Shown piece by piece: positions 40,372 through 50,243 of a DNA stretch of 64,000 nucleotides. Each line of letters starts with the position of its first letter. The first letter of the stretch is position 1. The notes beneath the pieces were generated by a model. That model did no database searches. It saw only the letters and a program-made list of their open reading frames with translations, and was not told the DNA's origin. Origin of the DNA: Grimontia kaedaensis (GTDB taxonomy: Bacteria > Pseudomonadota > Gammaproteobacteria > Enterobacterales > Vibrionaceae); contig NZ_CP082275.1 of NCBI RefSeq assembly GCF_023746615.1, forward strand, positions 1,426,001 to 1,490,000, in the 5' to 3' direction. Both the position numbers and the translations under genes were made by a program.

Positions 40372-40554
40372 ATGAATGATTCCGCTTCGGCCATTTCCTA
40401 TAGTGCTTCTGCTGTTACGACCATGGCAGGACTCACCATCAATGAGTGGGTTGCCCTGGGCGGCTTTCTGATTGGTGTCGCCACCTTTGCCGTTAACTGG
40501 TGGTACAAACACGTGCAAACCAAAATCCTTCAGGACCAGAGCAAGCAAGACTAG
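40372..40554 (+). CDS. second holin-like small membrane protein (HP1 type)
   Basis: 60 residues. One segment EWVALGGFLIGVATFAVNWW followed by a basic, charged tail, as in HP1-type small holins. Could be holin or antiholin to the previous gene. No Rz/Rz1 pair is visible, so outer-membrane disruption is unexplained. Confidence 0.6.
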   Translation: MNDSASAISYSASAVTTMAGLTINEWVALGGFLIGVATFAVNWWYKHVQTKILQDQSKQD

Positions 40555-40569
40555 CTTGCCAATACTTCC

Positions 40570-40734
40570 ATGACCTACAAATCCGGCCGCATCGCCAGCG
40601 TTATCCGTTGGAACGGTGTCAGTGCGCGCGTGAGACTCAAAGATGGCTCTCGAGTCACCACCAAGGCGAGCTATCGTCCCCGTGTTGGTGATTGGGTTGT
40701 GGAAGGGGAATTGAGCTGCGAGCAGGTTAGTTAG
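40570..40734 (+). CDS. 54-residue phage protein, unknown
   Basis: A compact beta-rich product (SGRIASVIRWNGVSARVRLK...YRPRVGDWVVEGEL), like a small OB/SH3-type barrel. Ends 2 bp before the terminase small subunit. Too short for ORF filters but well placed in the operon. Confidence 0.5.
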   Translation: MTYKSGRIASVIRWNGVSARVRLKDGSRVTTKASYRPRVGDWVVEGELSCEQVS

Positions 40735-40736
40735 TT

Positions 40737-41486
40737 ATGGCTAAGGATTGGAAGAAGCTACAAGCACAGTTTCAGCATGACCATGAGAAATACGGTACCG
40801 GTGCGCGTGAATGGTGCGAGGCAAAAGGGCTCAATTATCAGAGTGCGCGTCGATACATCAAAGTGCGCAGCACCCCGCCAATCGACAGTGCGCAAAAGAA
40901 AAGTGCGCAGAAACGAAATGCGCAGAGACGGGCGGCACAAGAGAAACTCCAGAAGACCCAGGTCATCATCATCGATGAGAGTCAACGCGAGAAAGCTGAA
41001 CGTGGTGAAGACGTCAAAGGAGAGCCACTGAGAAAAGGCGGCATTTACGCGCGCTACTTTCCTACTGAAAAGCAGGTGATGTTTGATGCGGCGTTTACCG
41101 CCACGTTAGATGATGAACTGGCACTGACACGGGCAAGACTTCAAAACAGCATTGAGTATCTCGGCAAAATCCATGAGGACATCACCAAGGCAGAAGACCT
41201 CGAGCAACGAGTCGCGCTCTATGAGTCTTTCACCCGCCTGAATGGCCAGCTCGATACCTTAACGGCACGCATTGAATCACTGACGCGAACCATGAGCTCA
41301 TTGGGCATCGATGAAGTGAGCCACGAGAAGATTGTCGCTGATACACAGCGTATAAGGAACGCCTCACGCAAACTGGCTCTGGAAGCGGATAACCTTTCGA
41401 AAGAGGGTAAAGGTGATGAGACGCCACTTGGCCGCATGCTCGATGAGCTGAGAAGAATGGGCTCTGGCGGATTGATGAACTCGTGA
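40737..41486 (+). CDS. terminase small subunit
   Basis: 249 residues. The N-terminal 45 residues form an HTH (GTGAREWCEAKGLNYQSARRYI) typical of terminase small subunits; the C-terminal part is helical with coiled-coil character for oligomerisation. Recognises the packaging site and passes DNA to the large subunit that follows 14 bp later. Confidence 0.75.
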   Translation: MAKDWKKLQAQFQHDHEKYGTGAREWCEAKGLNYQSARRYIKVRSTPPIDSAQKKSAQKRNAQRRAAQEKLQKTQVIIIDESQREKAERGEDVKGEPLRKGGIYARYFPTEKQVMFDAAFTATLDDELALTRARLQNSIEYLGKIHEDITKAEDLEQRVALYESFTRLNGQLDTLTARIESLTRTMSSLGIDEVSHEKIVADTQRIRNASRKLALEADNLSKEGKGDETPLGRMLDELRRMGSGGLMNS

Positions 41487-41500
41487 GGCGATGTTGATGA

Positions 41501-43165
41501 ATGACAGAGCACGAGCAAGCGGAGGAAATCAGACGCAACCTTGGTGACAAGTGGTGGCGCCTTAACAACCTCTACAAAATCGAAAACGAACAGGGCGAGT
41601 TAGTCACCTTTCGTTTGAGGCCAGCGCAAAGGCTGCTGTTTGAGCTGATGCACTGGCTCAACATCATCCTGAAGGCCAGACAGATTGGCTTCTCCACCGC
41701 GATAGACATTTACCTGTTGGATGAAGCCCTTTTCAACAACAACCTGAAGTGCGGCATCATTGCCCAGGACCAAAATGCCTCGGGTGAGATATTCCGGACC
41801 AAGATAGAAATCCCGTTCGACAACTTGCCGGAGTGGTTGAAGGCCCGCTTCAAAATCAAATCGCGGACCTCAGGGAAGACGGGCGGCAGTATCCTGTTTG
41901 AGCATGGATCGAGCATTCAGGTCGCCACTTCATTCCGTTCAGGCACCGTGCATCGCTTGCACGTTTCAGAACACGGCAAGATTTGCGCGCAATACCCTCA
42001 GAAAGCCAAGGAAGTCAGAACCGGGACGCTCAATGCGATTCATCCGGGTTGTGTGGCGTTCATCGAATCGACCGCCGAAGGAGTTGGCGGCGATTTTCAT
42101 GCGATGTCCATGAAGTCGATGGAGCATGCGAGAGTTGACGCCGAGCTAACCCAACTCGATTGGAAGTTCCACTTCTTCGCGTGGTGGCATGACCCGAAGT
42201 ATCGGGCACCGGTACCAAAGCATGGTCTGGTGATGAGCAAAACCCATCGTGAGTACTTTGCTGCAGTGGAAGAAGCCATGGACTGCAGCATCGATGACGA
42301 GCAAAGACAGTGGTACCTGCTGAAAGAAGCAGAGCAGGGCGAAGAGATGAAACAGGAGTTTCCCTCGACGCCTATCGAAGCGTTCCTCACATCAGGGCGC
42401 CGCGTCTTTGATGCCAACCATGTGATGACCGCGGAAGGCCAATGCAGCAAACCACTCATTGTGTATGACGTTGAGCCCGTCACAGGCAAGCGCACCAAAG
42501 CGCCAAAACCTGAAAGGCTGGATGAGCAAGGCCAGCGTAGCTTGATGAACATGCTGTTGGTCTGGGAGCTGCCAGACCCCGATGAGGAATATGCCTTGGG
42601 TGTCGATATCGCAGAAGGGCTTGAGCATGGAGATAGAGCGAGCCTTGATATCGTTAAGCGTAGCGATGGCGAACAGGTGGCGCATTGGTATGGGCTCCTT
42701 GATGTTGAGCTCTTGGCGCATCTCGTGGCCCATTTAGGCAAGTGGTACAACAAAGCTTATGCCGGACCGGAGCGAAACAATCACGGGCACGCTTTCATTC
42801 TGGCCTTCAAAGAGCTTTACCCAACGCAGCGCATTTACTGCGAGCAATACATTGACCGCGATGACGAAGACGAAACGGTCAAACTTGGTTGGCTCACCAC
42901 TAAGCATTCCAAGCCCATTCTCACTGAAGGCATGAAAACACTACTGCGTCATGGTCAGTCCGGCATCAACTGGATAGGTACCGTGTCAGAGCTGCATACC
43001 TTCGTGTATGACAAGAAAGGCGCAATGGGAGCACAGGAAGGGTGCTTTGACGACCAGGTCATGAGTTATCTGATAGCACAGGAGATGCGGGCAAGGATGC
43101 CAGCCCGCGTGGTGAAGGACAAAGAAGCGCAACACCCAAGAGTGAAACACTGGATGGCGAGGTAA
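41501..43165 (+). CDS. terminase large subunit (packaging ATPase-nuclease)
   Basis: 554 residues. ATPase: KARQIGFST (Walker A-like, Arg about 59) and the coupling motif IESTAEG. Nuclease: acidic residues in LGVDIAEG (about 367) and FDDQVMSYL (about 517). Cuts and pumps phage DNA into the prohead; P22/Stx-phage relatives use headful packaging. Its stop abuts the portal ATG. Confidence 0.9.
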   Translation: MTEHEQAEEIRRNLGDKWWRLNNLYKIENEQGELVTFRLRPAQRLLFELMHWLNIILKARQIGFSTAIDIYLLDEALFNNNLKCGIIAQDQNASGEIFRTKIEIPFDNLPEWLKARFKIKSRTSGKTGGSILFEHGSSIQVATSFRSGTVHRLHVSEHGKICAQYPQKAKEVRTGTLNAIHPGCVAFIESTAEGVGGDFHAMSMKSMEHARVDAELTQLDWKFHFFAWWHDPKYRAPVPKHGLVMSKTHREYFAAVEEAMDCSIDDEQRQWYLLKEAEQGEEMKQEFPSTPIEAFLTSGRRVFDANHVMTAEGQCSKPLIVYDVEPVTGKRTKAPKPERLDEQGQRSLMNMLLVWELPDPDEEYALGVDIAEGLEHGDRASLDIVKRSDGEQVAHWYGLLDVELLAHLVAHLGKWYNKAYAGPERNNHGHAFILAFKELYPTQRIYCEQYIDRDDEDETVKLGWLTTKHSKPILTEGMKTLLRHGQSGINWIGTVSELHTFVYDKKGAMGAQEGCFDDQVMSYLIAQEMRARMPARVVKDKEAQHPRVKHWMAR

Positions 43166-45235
43166 ATGACCGCAGCATTGACAGACAAAGGCATGGAGAC
43201 CGAGCAGCTGACCGCCATCATGTCGGACATCGATGCGCAGCCCCAGTGGCGAAGCAACGCGAATCGGGCTTGTGCTTACTATGACGGCGACCAGCTTTCA
43301 CCCCAGCTGATTGAGGTACTGCGAGAGCGGGGCCAGCCTGAAACCATGCATAACCTCGTGGCACCGGCCATTGACGGTGTGCTCGGGATGGAAGCCAAAA
43401 CCCGCACCGATTTGATGGTGGTGGCTGACGATCCAGATGAGGAGATGGAAGCCATTGCCGAAGCCATCAATGCAGAGTTTTCCGATGCTGCCAGACTGGG
43501 CCGTTTGGATAGGGCCCGCTCAGAAGCCTATGCCGGTCAGACTAAGTGTGGCATCGGCTTTGTCGAAGCCTATCGAAACCCTGATCCCTTTGGGCCCAAG
43601 TACAAAATCAGGCATGTTCCCCGAGATGAGGTTTTCTGGGACTGGTTCTCCATTGAACCGGATTGGTCGGATTGTAATTGGGTGATGCGCCAGCGGTGGG
43701 AAGAGATAGATACTCTCAAAGCCCGTATGCCGGACAAAGCCAAGATCTTCGAATACGCGGTCAAGGAGTGGGAAGGCTTTGCGGATGTCGCGTTGATTGA
43801 AGGGATAGACGCCAACTTGGTGAGTGCCTGGGAAGAGTATCAAGGTTGGAGCCGTTCACACTCTGAGTACCTCAGCACCAACCGAAAGCGTATCCGAATC
43901 CAAATCGTGTATCGCCGGCACATAGAGCGCAAAACAGTGATCCGCTTGAGTGACGGCAGGGTGATTGAGTACCAGCCGGATAATTTGATGCATGCGACTG
44001 CTGTGGCCATGGGGAAAGCGACACTGGATGTGGGGCAGGTGAGCCGCATTGTAGAGACCTGGTTTGCCGGTCCCCATAAGTTGGGGTCACGACCCTGTCA
44101 GGCACCCAACGGCATGTTTCCCATCGTCCCGTTCTATGGGTACCGCAAAGACAAGAGCGGCGAGCCCTACGGTCTCATTGCCCGTGCGATTCCTGCACAA
44201 GACGAGGTCAACTTCCGCCGTATCAAACTGACTTGGCTCTTGCAGGCCAAACGGGTGATTGCGGACGAGGATGCCACCAACATGAGCCGCGACCGGTTAT
44301 TGGAGGAGGTCGAGCGACCCGATGGCTACATCGAACTGAACCCACAGCGCAAGAACAAGAAAAGCCTCGCTGAAGCGCTGCAGGTACAACAGGACTTCAG
44401 TGTCGCAGCGCAGCAGTTCGAGGTCATGCAGGACTCGATGAAGCTCATTCAGGACACCATGGGGATTTACTCTGCGTTTCTCGGACAGGAAGGAGCGGCA
44501 GATTCAGGCGTCGCCATTGCTAATCTGGTTGAGCAAGGCTCGACGACACTGGCAGAGCTTAACGACAACTACCGCTTATCCAGCCAAATGTTGGGTGAAC
44601 TCATCCTTGGTTACATCATCGAGGACTTAAGCAGCCAGACGAACAAGCCCGTCGTGATCAATCGCGACAACAAGCTCAAGCGCAAAACTGTCATTCTGAA
44701 CGAAGACACCGGAGACGGGCTAAACAATGAGGTCTCGAGGCTACGCGCGCATATCTCGCTAGCACCGATTCAGCAAACCACCGCGTATAAGGCCCAGCTT
44801 GCCGACCGCATGATGATGCTGACATCCAACTTGCCGCCTGAAGCGCAGATGGCGGTATTTGATCTGGTGTGCGAGCTCTCCGATATCCCCAACAAGCAAG
44901 AGTTCATTGAGCGGATACGCGGGGCCTTAAACGTTCAGAAAGATCCCGAAGACATGACTCCACAAGAGCAGGAAGCGTTTGAAGCTGAGCAGCAAAAAGC
45001 CGCTGAGCAAGAAGCGCTGGTCATGCGTGAAATGGCCGCGAAAGTGGGTGAGCTGGAAGCCAAGGTCGAGAAACTGAAATCCGAGACCGCTTCTTCCCAA
45101 TATGACAATGCCAAGAAGCAGGCCGAGACCGGTAAAACACTCGCTGAAATGCAAAAGCTCACGGAAGAAATGAAGCAGCTTCGTGGGCAGTACGATGCGT
45201 TTCTCTCCCAGCAAATAGATGCGTTGCAGTTATAG
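43166..45235 (+). CDS. portal protein, P22 type
   Basis: 689 residues. N-terminal ANRACAYYDGDQLSPQLIEVLR, VLGMEAKTRTDLMV and DEVFWDWFSIEPDWSDCNWV follow the P22-like portal family; the C-terminus is a long Glu/Lys coiled coil. Twelve copies form the packaging and ejection vertex. Starts at the base after the terminase stop. Confidence 0.9.
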   Translation: MTAALTDKGMETEQLTAIMSDIDAQPQWRSNANRACAYYDGDQLSPQLIEVLRERGQPETMHNLVAPAIDGVLGMEAKTRTDLMVVADDPDEEMEAIAEAINAEFSDAARLGRLDRARSEAYAGQTKCGIGFVEAYRNPDPFGPKYKIRHVPRDEVFWDWFSIEPDWSDCNWVMRQRWEEIDTLKARMPDKAKIFEYAVKEWEGFADVALIEGIDANLVSAWEEYQGWSRSHSEYLSTNRKRIRIQIVYRRHIERKTVIRLSDGRVIEYQPDNLMHATAVAMGKATLDVGQVSRIVETWFAGPHKLGSRPCQAPNGMFPIVPFYGYRKDKSGEPYGLIARAIPAQDEVNFRRIKLTWLLQAKRVIADEDATNMSRDRLLEEVERPDGYIELNPQRKNKKSLAEALQVQQDFSVAAQQFEVMQDSMKLIQDTMGIYSAFLGQEGAADSGVAIANLVEQGSTTLAELNDNYRLSSQMLGELILGYIIEDLSSQTNKPVVINRDNKLKRKTVILNEDTGDGLNNEVSRLRAHISLAPIQQTTAYKAQLADRMMMLTSNLPPEAQMAVFDLVCELSDIPNKQEFIERIRGALNVQKDPEDMTPQEQEAFEAEQQKAAEQEALVMREMAAKVGELEAKVEKLKSETASSQYDNAKKQAETGKTLAEMQKLTEEMKQLRGQYDAFLSQQIDALQL

Positions 45236-45244
45236 AGGTAAAGC

Positions 45245-45592
45245 ATGAAATTCCATGGTGTTGGACGACATGAATATCGCGTCACGTTGACACTGGGCGA
45301 TCTGGAAAGTGCCCAACAAATCGCGTGTGCACATGGCGGGAATGGGCGTATTTTTTTAGTACCGATGTTGGGCGGGGCTATTGCTGATGCGTCGTCAGGC
45401 CGATTGCGTTTCTCGGTGCTGTTGGCCGGTGTAAAGGAAGACATCCCCAACGGTGTTGTTGACCTTGCCACTACCACACCAGCCAATTATGAAAAGCCAT
45501 CGTGGTCAGGACTTGCCGACAAGGTGCAGGTGGACATAGAGGCTCCCCTTGCCGGCATTGATGCGGTACAAGTGATCATCGAGAGGTGGTGA
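45245..45592 (+). CDS. virion-operon protein, unknown
   Basis: 115 residues with a small beta-barrel character and a loop rich in Gly. Between portal and SGNH hydrolase, 1 bp before the latter. Could be a minor head or decoration protein; no family recognised. Confidence 0.5.
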   Translation: MKFHGVGRHEYRVTLTLGDLESAQQIACAHGGNGRIFLVPMLGGAIADASSGRLRFSVLLAGVKEDIPNGVVDLATTTPANYEKPSWSGLADKVQVDIEAPLAGIDAVQVIIERW

Positions 45593-45593
45593 G

Positions 45594-47012
45594 ATGCGTG
45601 ATAAGGCGGAGACGTTTTCTGGGCTACCCGCAGGGTTTGGGTACCATGTGGAAGGTGAGTACCTTGTGCTTTCTTTCGGTGAGCAGGAAGTGTGGCGGGC
45701 CAAACCCGGCGAGCTCAAGCTTAATCGTCTGGAAGAAGGGTTTGAGCCACCGCGTGGAGAGGAACCTGGCGCACAATACAAGAACATTGTCTTCGTGGGT
45801 GATTCGCTGACCCGGGACATAGGTCAGAGTCTGACGACGCCCAGTGAGAAAGCCACGGCTATCTTTCAGGCTGAAGGCATGGATGTCACGGTGTATGGCT
45901 GGGGATGGTCGGGGTATCACATTAAAAATGGTACGCTGAAATTGGCTGAAGCCCTCAACGCGTTTGGCCCCGACACAAATACCCTGTTTGTGGTCACTCT
46001 TGGCATGAATGACGTGAATACCACCAAGCCGTATGCGTCAGCGACCCAAGAACAAAAAGACCGGATAGCGGCCGACTATGCCGCCATGGTCACTGTGATT
46101 GGTGACCGGATGGGTGATTGCATTATCAACAGCATTCCGTTTGCTGATTTTGACACCAATGGGGATGGTGTGGGAGAGGTGAAAGACGATGCCTCACTGG
46201 GCACTTTGGCTTACAACACGGCACTCATGCTGCCTATCCAAAACGATAAGTTTAAAAACAGTGATGGATACCCCGTCCTTGATTGGTATGGCATGACGAT
46301 GGAGCTTCAACCATTGATGCATCCTGATGGGATCCATTACACCGCTGAAGGTAATCGCCTAAAGCAAAAGAAAACCGCGCAGCGCCTCGCCTACCTGTTT
46401 ACAGGAGAGGGCATGCCACCGCCATATTCTCACGAACCATCGCTGGCGAGTATTGCAAACCCAAACGCTTGTCTGGTGAACTTCGGGGTCTCCGCCATCA
46501 ATGGGACAGGAAAGGGAAATGGGCAGGGTGTGACTCGCCAGCAGATTATCGACAAAGCGGTTATCCCTCTTATCCCGAACAATAAAACTGCACCTGTATT
46601 GTCGTTAACGTTTGAGCACAGTGTGAGTGCGACAAACGAACTGAACATGTATTTTACGAACGTCATCGTTGACCGCGACTTTGATTACAGCCTGGGCTGC
46701 GATCCCTTTTACAAAGAAACACTTTTCGTCCGCCGGGGCGTCACGATGACCCTCATCATCCAAGGATTAGCCGCCAATGCGTCCGTCAACCTGGGGTTTA
46801 TGGGATATCGAAGTGCATCCAGTGAAAACATCTCCATCGTTGAGGATGTGCTGAATCCTGCCAATGCTGCTCAATGGAATACGTCAGACCTTCAGGCGGA
46901 AGAGGCCACGTTAACGGTCACTGCCAATGGTAATGGCGAGGCTAGCGTGAGCTTGAAACCGGGGCCAGACAGTACCTTCGCTTACCTCGGAGGGATGCGA
47001 ATATCCCCCTGA
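45594..47012 (+). CDS. SGNH/GDSL hydrolase in the head operon
   Basis: 472 residues. Motifs: GDSLTRD (nucleophile Ser about 71), YGWGWSG (Gly), GMNDV (Asn about 139) and DGIHY (Asp and His about 245-248), so all catalytic blocks are present. An N-terminal 55 residues and a C-terminal beta-rich 180 residues flank it. Such esterases remove acetyl groups from sugars; on a virion it could deacetylate surface polysaccharide, or like the NanS-p of Stx phages serve the lysogen's nutrition. No signal peptide. Confidence 0.8.
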   Translation: MRDKAETFSGLPAGFGYHVEGEYLVLSFGEQEVWRAKPGELKLNRLEEGFEPPRGEEPGAQYKNIVFVGDSLTRDIGQSLTTPSEKATAIFQAEGMDVTVYGWGWSGYHIKNGTLKLAEALNAFGPDTNTLFVVTLGMNDVNTTKPYASATQEQKDRIAADYAAMVTVIGDRMGDCIINSIPFADFDTNGDGVGEVKDDASLGTLAYNTALMLPIQNDKFKNSDGYPVLDWYGMTMELQPLMHPDGIHYTAEGNRLKQKKTAQRLAYLFTGEGMPPPYSHEPSLASIANPNACLVNFGVSAINGTGKGNGQGVTRQQIIDKAVIPLIPNNKTAPVLSLTFEHSVSATNELNMYFTNVIVDRDFDYSLGCDPFYKETLFVRRGVTMTLIIQGLAANASVNLGFMGYRSASSENISIVEDVLNPANAAQWNTSDLQAEEATLTVTANGNGEASVSLKPGPDSTFAYLGGMRISP

Positions 47013-47027
47013 ATAATCTTTTTTACT

Positions 47028-47051
47028 GAGCCGCCTTCGGGCGGTTTTTTT
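47028..47051 (+). terminator. terminator after the SGNH gene
   Basis: GAGCCGCC-TTC-GGGCGGTTTTTTT, 16 bp after the stop and inside the late operon. Confidence 0.85.
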
Positions 47052-47126
47052 GTCTCTGCCGCTAAGGGTTCTTTCGAGAGCCTTTAACCGCACAGACAGC
47101 GACACGTCTACATAGGAGAAGCAAGC

Positions 47127-48062
47127 GTGGACATCGACATTACAGGTAATGAAACCCTCGAGGAACTGGAAGCATTGACGGAAAAGTATGCCGATGCGGA
47201 GGTAGTTGACGAACTGCCTGCAGACGACGAACAGCCTGAAGAGCAACCGGAGACTGACACCCCATCTGAAGCCGACACTGACGCGGACCCGGCACCCGCG
47301 GATGAGGAGCCAATCGAGGAAGAGGAGCCAACACCGACGGGCATCGAAGCCAAAGACGGCGAGCATGTTATTCCTTATGACGTACTCGAGCGTGAGCGCA
47401 AAGAGAAAGCCCAAATCAAAGAGCAATTGGAGAGCTCAGAACGGCTGCTTGCCGTGAGAGACCGACAGCTCAAGCGGTTAGGTGTGGACCCTGAAGATTT
47501 ACCTGAAAACCTGCAGCTGACGGACGAGCAACTTGACGCGTTAGCGGATGACTATCCCGAGATTGGTTTTGCCATCCGGGGGCTGGTCGCCAAAGTCGCC
47601 CGTCTGGAACAACCGCAGGACCACGAGGCAGACCCTCCAAGGCCCTCAACCGAATCCGACACGGACACTCACCCAGTGTTAGCGGCTATTCATGCTAATG
47701 AAGCGCTCAAAGCGTGGCACGAAAGCGGGGGAGAGCAATGGAACAAAGCCATGGATATCGATGACCAATTGCGCGCGGATCCCGAATGGGCTGACAGGCC
47801 CCTAGAGGCACGTTTTCAGGAAGTGACTCGCCTGACAAAAGCGCACTTTGACCAACAGGTGAAAGAGAAAGCGAAGGAAGCCGAGCAGAAAATTCAAGAA
47901 GACGTCTTGCCCAGTTCACCGAGCGAGATGGGCTCATCCACTCAACACACCCCCACCAAAGCTGACCAACTCTTGAATGCAGATGCGTCAGAGATGCAAA
48001 GCCTGATGGCAGACATGTCGATGGAAGAGATAGACACCCTCCTTGCTCAGTTCAGTGATTAG
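47127..48062 (+). CDS. scaffolding protein
   Basis: 311 residues, strongly acidic (N-terminal run of Asp, Glu and Pro), coiled coil in the middle (LERERKEKAQIKEQLESSE) and a helical C-terminus ending SLMADMSMEEIDTLLAQFSD. Acidic coiled-coil scaffolds directly precede capsid genes; it shapes the prohead and leaves. Assigned by composition and place. Confidence 0.75.
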   Translation: MDIDITGNETLEELEALTEKYADAEVVDELPADDEQPEEQPETDTPSEADTDADPAPADEEPIEEEEPTPTGIEAKDGEHVIPYDVLERERKEKAQIKEQLESSERLLAVRDRQLKRLGVDPEDLPENLQLTDEQLDALADDYPEIGFAIRGLVAKVARLEQPQDHEADPPRPSTESDTDTHPVLAAIHANEALKAWHESGGEQWNKAMDIDDQLRADPEWADRPLEARFQEVTRLTKAHFDQQVKEKAKEAEQKIQEDVLPSSPSEMGSSTQHTPTKADQLLNADASEMQSLMADMSMEEIDTLLAQFSD

Positions 48063-48085
48063 CACTGCCGTGTAGACGGCATCGG

Positions 48086-48111
48086 AAACCGCCCGCGTGG
48101 CGGTTTTTTTT
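48086..48111 (+). terminator. terminator between scaffold and capsid genes
   Basis: AAACCGCC-CGCGT-GGCGGTTTTTTTT. With the one at 47028 it isolates the scaffold gene as a unit. Confidence 0.85.
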
Positions 48112-48129
48112 GTGTGAAGGATACCGAGC

Positions 48130-49344
48130 ATGACAACCATTACGCGTGAGCAAGCCAGGCGCTTGCAGGAAGCGGCACTGTTTACTGCCGCCAACCGAAA
48201 CCGCTCGATGACGAATATGCTGACCGAGCAGGCCCCGAAAGCCGCCATGGGCGACAAAAAGGGCAACAAGCAATCGTCACCTGGCGCGCCTATTGTGCAG
48301 GTCACAGACCTCAAAAAAACCAAGGGTGATACCGTGGACATGCAGATCGTCCACAAACTCACCAAACGCCCAACCATGGGTGATCAACGCATCGCGGGTC
48401 GCGGCGAATCGCTCGACTTCACGGAGTTTGAACTTTCCATCGACCAAGGCCGTCACCAAGTGGATGCTGGCGGTAAGATGAGCAAGCAGCGCACTACCCA
48501 TAATTTGATGGGCACGGCGCGCACCTTGCTCGGCACTTACTACAACGATTTGAAAGACCAACTCGCCACCATTCACTTTGCTGGTGCCCGTGGAGACTTT
48601 CTGGCAGATGACACCATCGTGCCATTGTCTGCGCACGAGGAATACGCTGGCATGCTGGTAAATGACGTGTTGCCACCCACGTATGACCGCCATTTTTTCG
48701 GGGGCGATGCCACCACGTTTGAAACCCTCGATCAGGCGGATGTGTTCAGCATGAGTGTGGTGGACGACTTGTCACTGTTTCTTGATGAGATGGCCCATCC
48801 TCTTCAGCCCATTCGTTTTAATGACGACAAGCTGGCTGGCGATGAACCGTTTTTCATCCTGAACATCACGCCGCGCCAGTGGCATGACTTCAAGCAAACC
48901 TCGTCCTACAAAGATTGGCAACAACTCACGGCTACCGCGATGAAGCGCAAGAGTGACTTCAGTCATCAGGTGTTTCGTGGGGATTGCGTGATGCATGAAA
49001 ACATCCTGGTCCGCAAATACCTTGGCATGCCTATCCGCTTCAATCCGGGTTCCACCGTCGATATCTCCGCCAACGACAACGATGCCACCGTTACTCAGGT
49101 GACTTCGGGTACCACCGTTGATCGCGCCATGCTCATCGGTGCGCAGGGGTTAGCGGATGCATGGGGTTCAACATCCAAAGGCAGTCAGTTCAGTGTCCAC
49201 ACGGAGAAAACCGACTCCGGTAACCGGGACGAGGTGACGATTGCATGGATGAATGGCCTTAAGAAAATCCGCTTTAAAGACAAACATGGCCGCATGAACG
49301 ACCACGGTGTGGTTGCCGTGGATACCGCCATTTCGATGGGCTGA
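48130..49344 (+). CDS. major capsid protein, N4-gp56 family
   Basis: 404 residues. KGDTVDMQIVHKLTKRPTMG, GRGESLDFTEFELSIDQGRH and the C-terminal RFNPGSTVDIS are the pattern of N4-gp56 family capsids, shared with Stx-type podoviruses. HK97 fold expected. Follows the scaffold as usual. Confidence 0.88.
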   Translation: MTTITREQARRLQEAALFTAANRNRSMTNMLTEQAPKAAMGDKKGNKQSSPGAPIVQVTDLKKTKGDTVDMQIVHKLTKRPTMGDQRIAGRGESLDFTEFELSIDQGRHQVDAGGKMSKQRTTHNLMGTARTLLGTYYNDLKDQLATIHFAGARGDFLADDTIVPLSAHEEYAGMLVNDVLPPTYDRHFFGGDATTFETLDQADVFSMSVVDDLSLFLDEMAHPLQPIRFNDDKLAGDEPFFILNITPRQWHDFKQTSSYKDWQQLTATAMKRKSDFSHQVFRGDCVMHENILVRKYLGMPIRFNPGSTVDISANDNDATVTQVTSGTTVDRAMLIGAQGLADAWGSTSKGSQFSVHTEKTDSGNRDEVTIAWMNGLKKIRFKDKHGRMNDHGVVAVDTAISMG

Positions 49345-49387
49345 ATGAAGGCTGGGTCAATCCCGGCCTCTGATTGGGAGAAAGATT

Positions 49388-49771
49388 ATGCCAAACGTTA
49401 TCAAAGCCCCATCCATGCATGACCGTATGTATGTGGGCGCCCACGGCAATGTCTCACAGGCTTTTACGGGCGTGGCATTGAATGCGGCTGCTATCGATAC
49501 CTTGGTCGAAATGATCCAGGTTGAAATTGGCATCAGCCTGATTGGCCTTCGTGTGAACACGGATGGATTGGGCAGTGGGGTGGCCGTTGATATCAAGCTG
49601 GGTGATACCTTACTGGCGGCCGACATCGATGTCAGCCAGGCGGGCTCGCAGGCGCTCTTTATCGATACGGTGTACACCATGGGCAAGGACGTGCTCACGG
49701 CCACCGTTAAGGGCGCATCTGCAACTGGCCGTCTGGAGGTCAACCCTGAATACGTGGTGAAAGGGTACTAA
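49388..49771 (+). CDS. probable head decoration or minor capsid protein
   Basis: 127 residues, beta-rich, directly after the capsid gene with RBS GGGAGAAAG. The sequence GVAVDIKLGDTLLAADIDVSQ suggests a small beta-sandwich. A terminator follows. Role by place only. Confidence 0.5.
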   Translation: MPNVIKAPSMHDRMYVGAHGNVSQAFTGVALNAAAIDTLVEMIQVEIGISLIGLRVNTDGLGSGVAVDIKLGDTLLAADIDVSQAGSQALFIDTVYTMGKDVLTATVKGASATGRLEVNPEYVVKGY

Positions 49772-49794
49772 GGCGCTTCGGCGCCTTTTCTTTT
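49770..49794 (+). terminator. terminator after the decoration-like gene
   Basis: AAGGCGC-TTCG-GCGCCTTTTCTTTT: short but GC-rich stem with UUCG loop. Confidence 0.7.
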
Positions 49795-49808
49795 GGAGGA
49801 GAGTGAGG

Positions 49809-50243
49809 ATGGAAAGCATCGTTTATGTGGGGCCAAAGGACGTTAAGCGTGACACCGTCACGGGGTCAAGGCTCGTTTTCCCGCGGCTCAAGCCGATTGA
49901 AGTCAGCGCTGAGCAGGCTGCCATGTTGCTGCGCTTTGAGCAGGTGTTCTTGCCCCAGGCAGCACTGAAAGCGTTTTTGGAGGCGGAAAAAGCCAATGAG
50001 AAAGCGCTGGAAGAAGCCAAAGCAATGGCAGACGCCGAGGCCAAATTACGTCAAGAAGCCTTGGATATGACCGTGACCATTGATGGCGATGTCGTAGATT
50101 TGTCCAAGATGGCAGGGCCCAAACTAGCGACATGGGTGGAGAGTGTGGAGGGGCTGGACGTTGAAGCGAAAGGGCCACAAGAGCCGATGCCGGATTACCG
50201 TAAACGCGTGCGTGATGCCGTGCGTGCTTTGGATGACGTGTGA
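49809..50243 (+). CDS. virion-operon protein, unknown
   Basis: 144 residues from ATG 49809 (RBS GGAGGAG). N-terminal beta part (IVYVGPKDVKRDTVTGSRLVF) similar in style to head-tail connector proteins, then an Ala/Glu helix and acidic tail. Its stop overlaps the next ATG. Confidence 0.5.
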   Translation: MESIVYVGPKDVKRDTVTGSRLVFPRLKPIEVSAEQAAMLLRFEQVFLPQAALKAFLEAEKANEKALEEAKAMADAEAKLRQEALDMTVTIDGDVVDLSKMAGPKLATWVESVEGLDVEAKGPQEPMPDYRKRVRDAVRALDDV

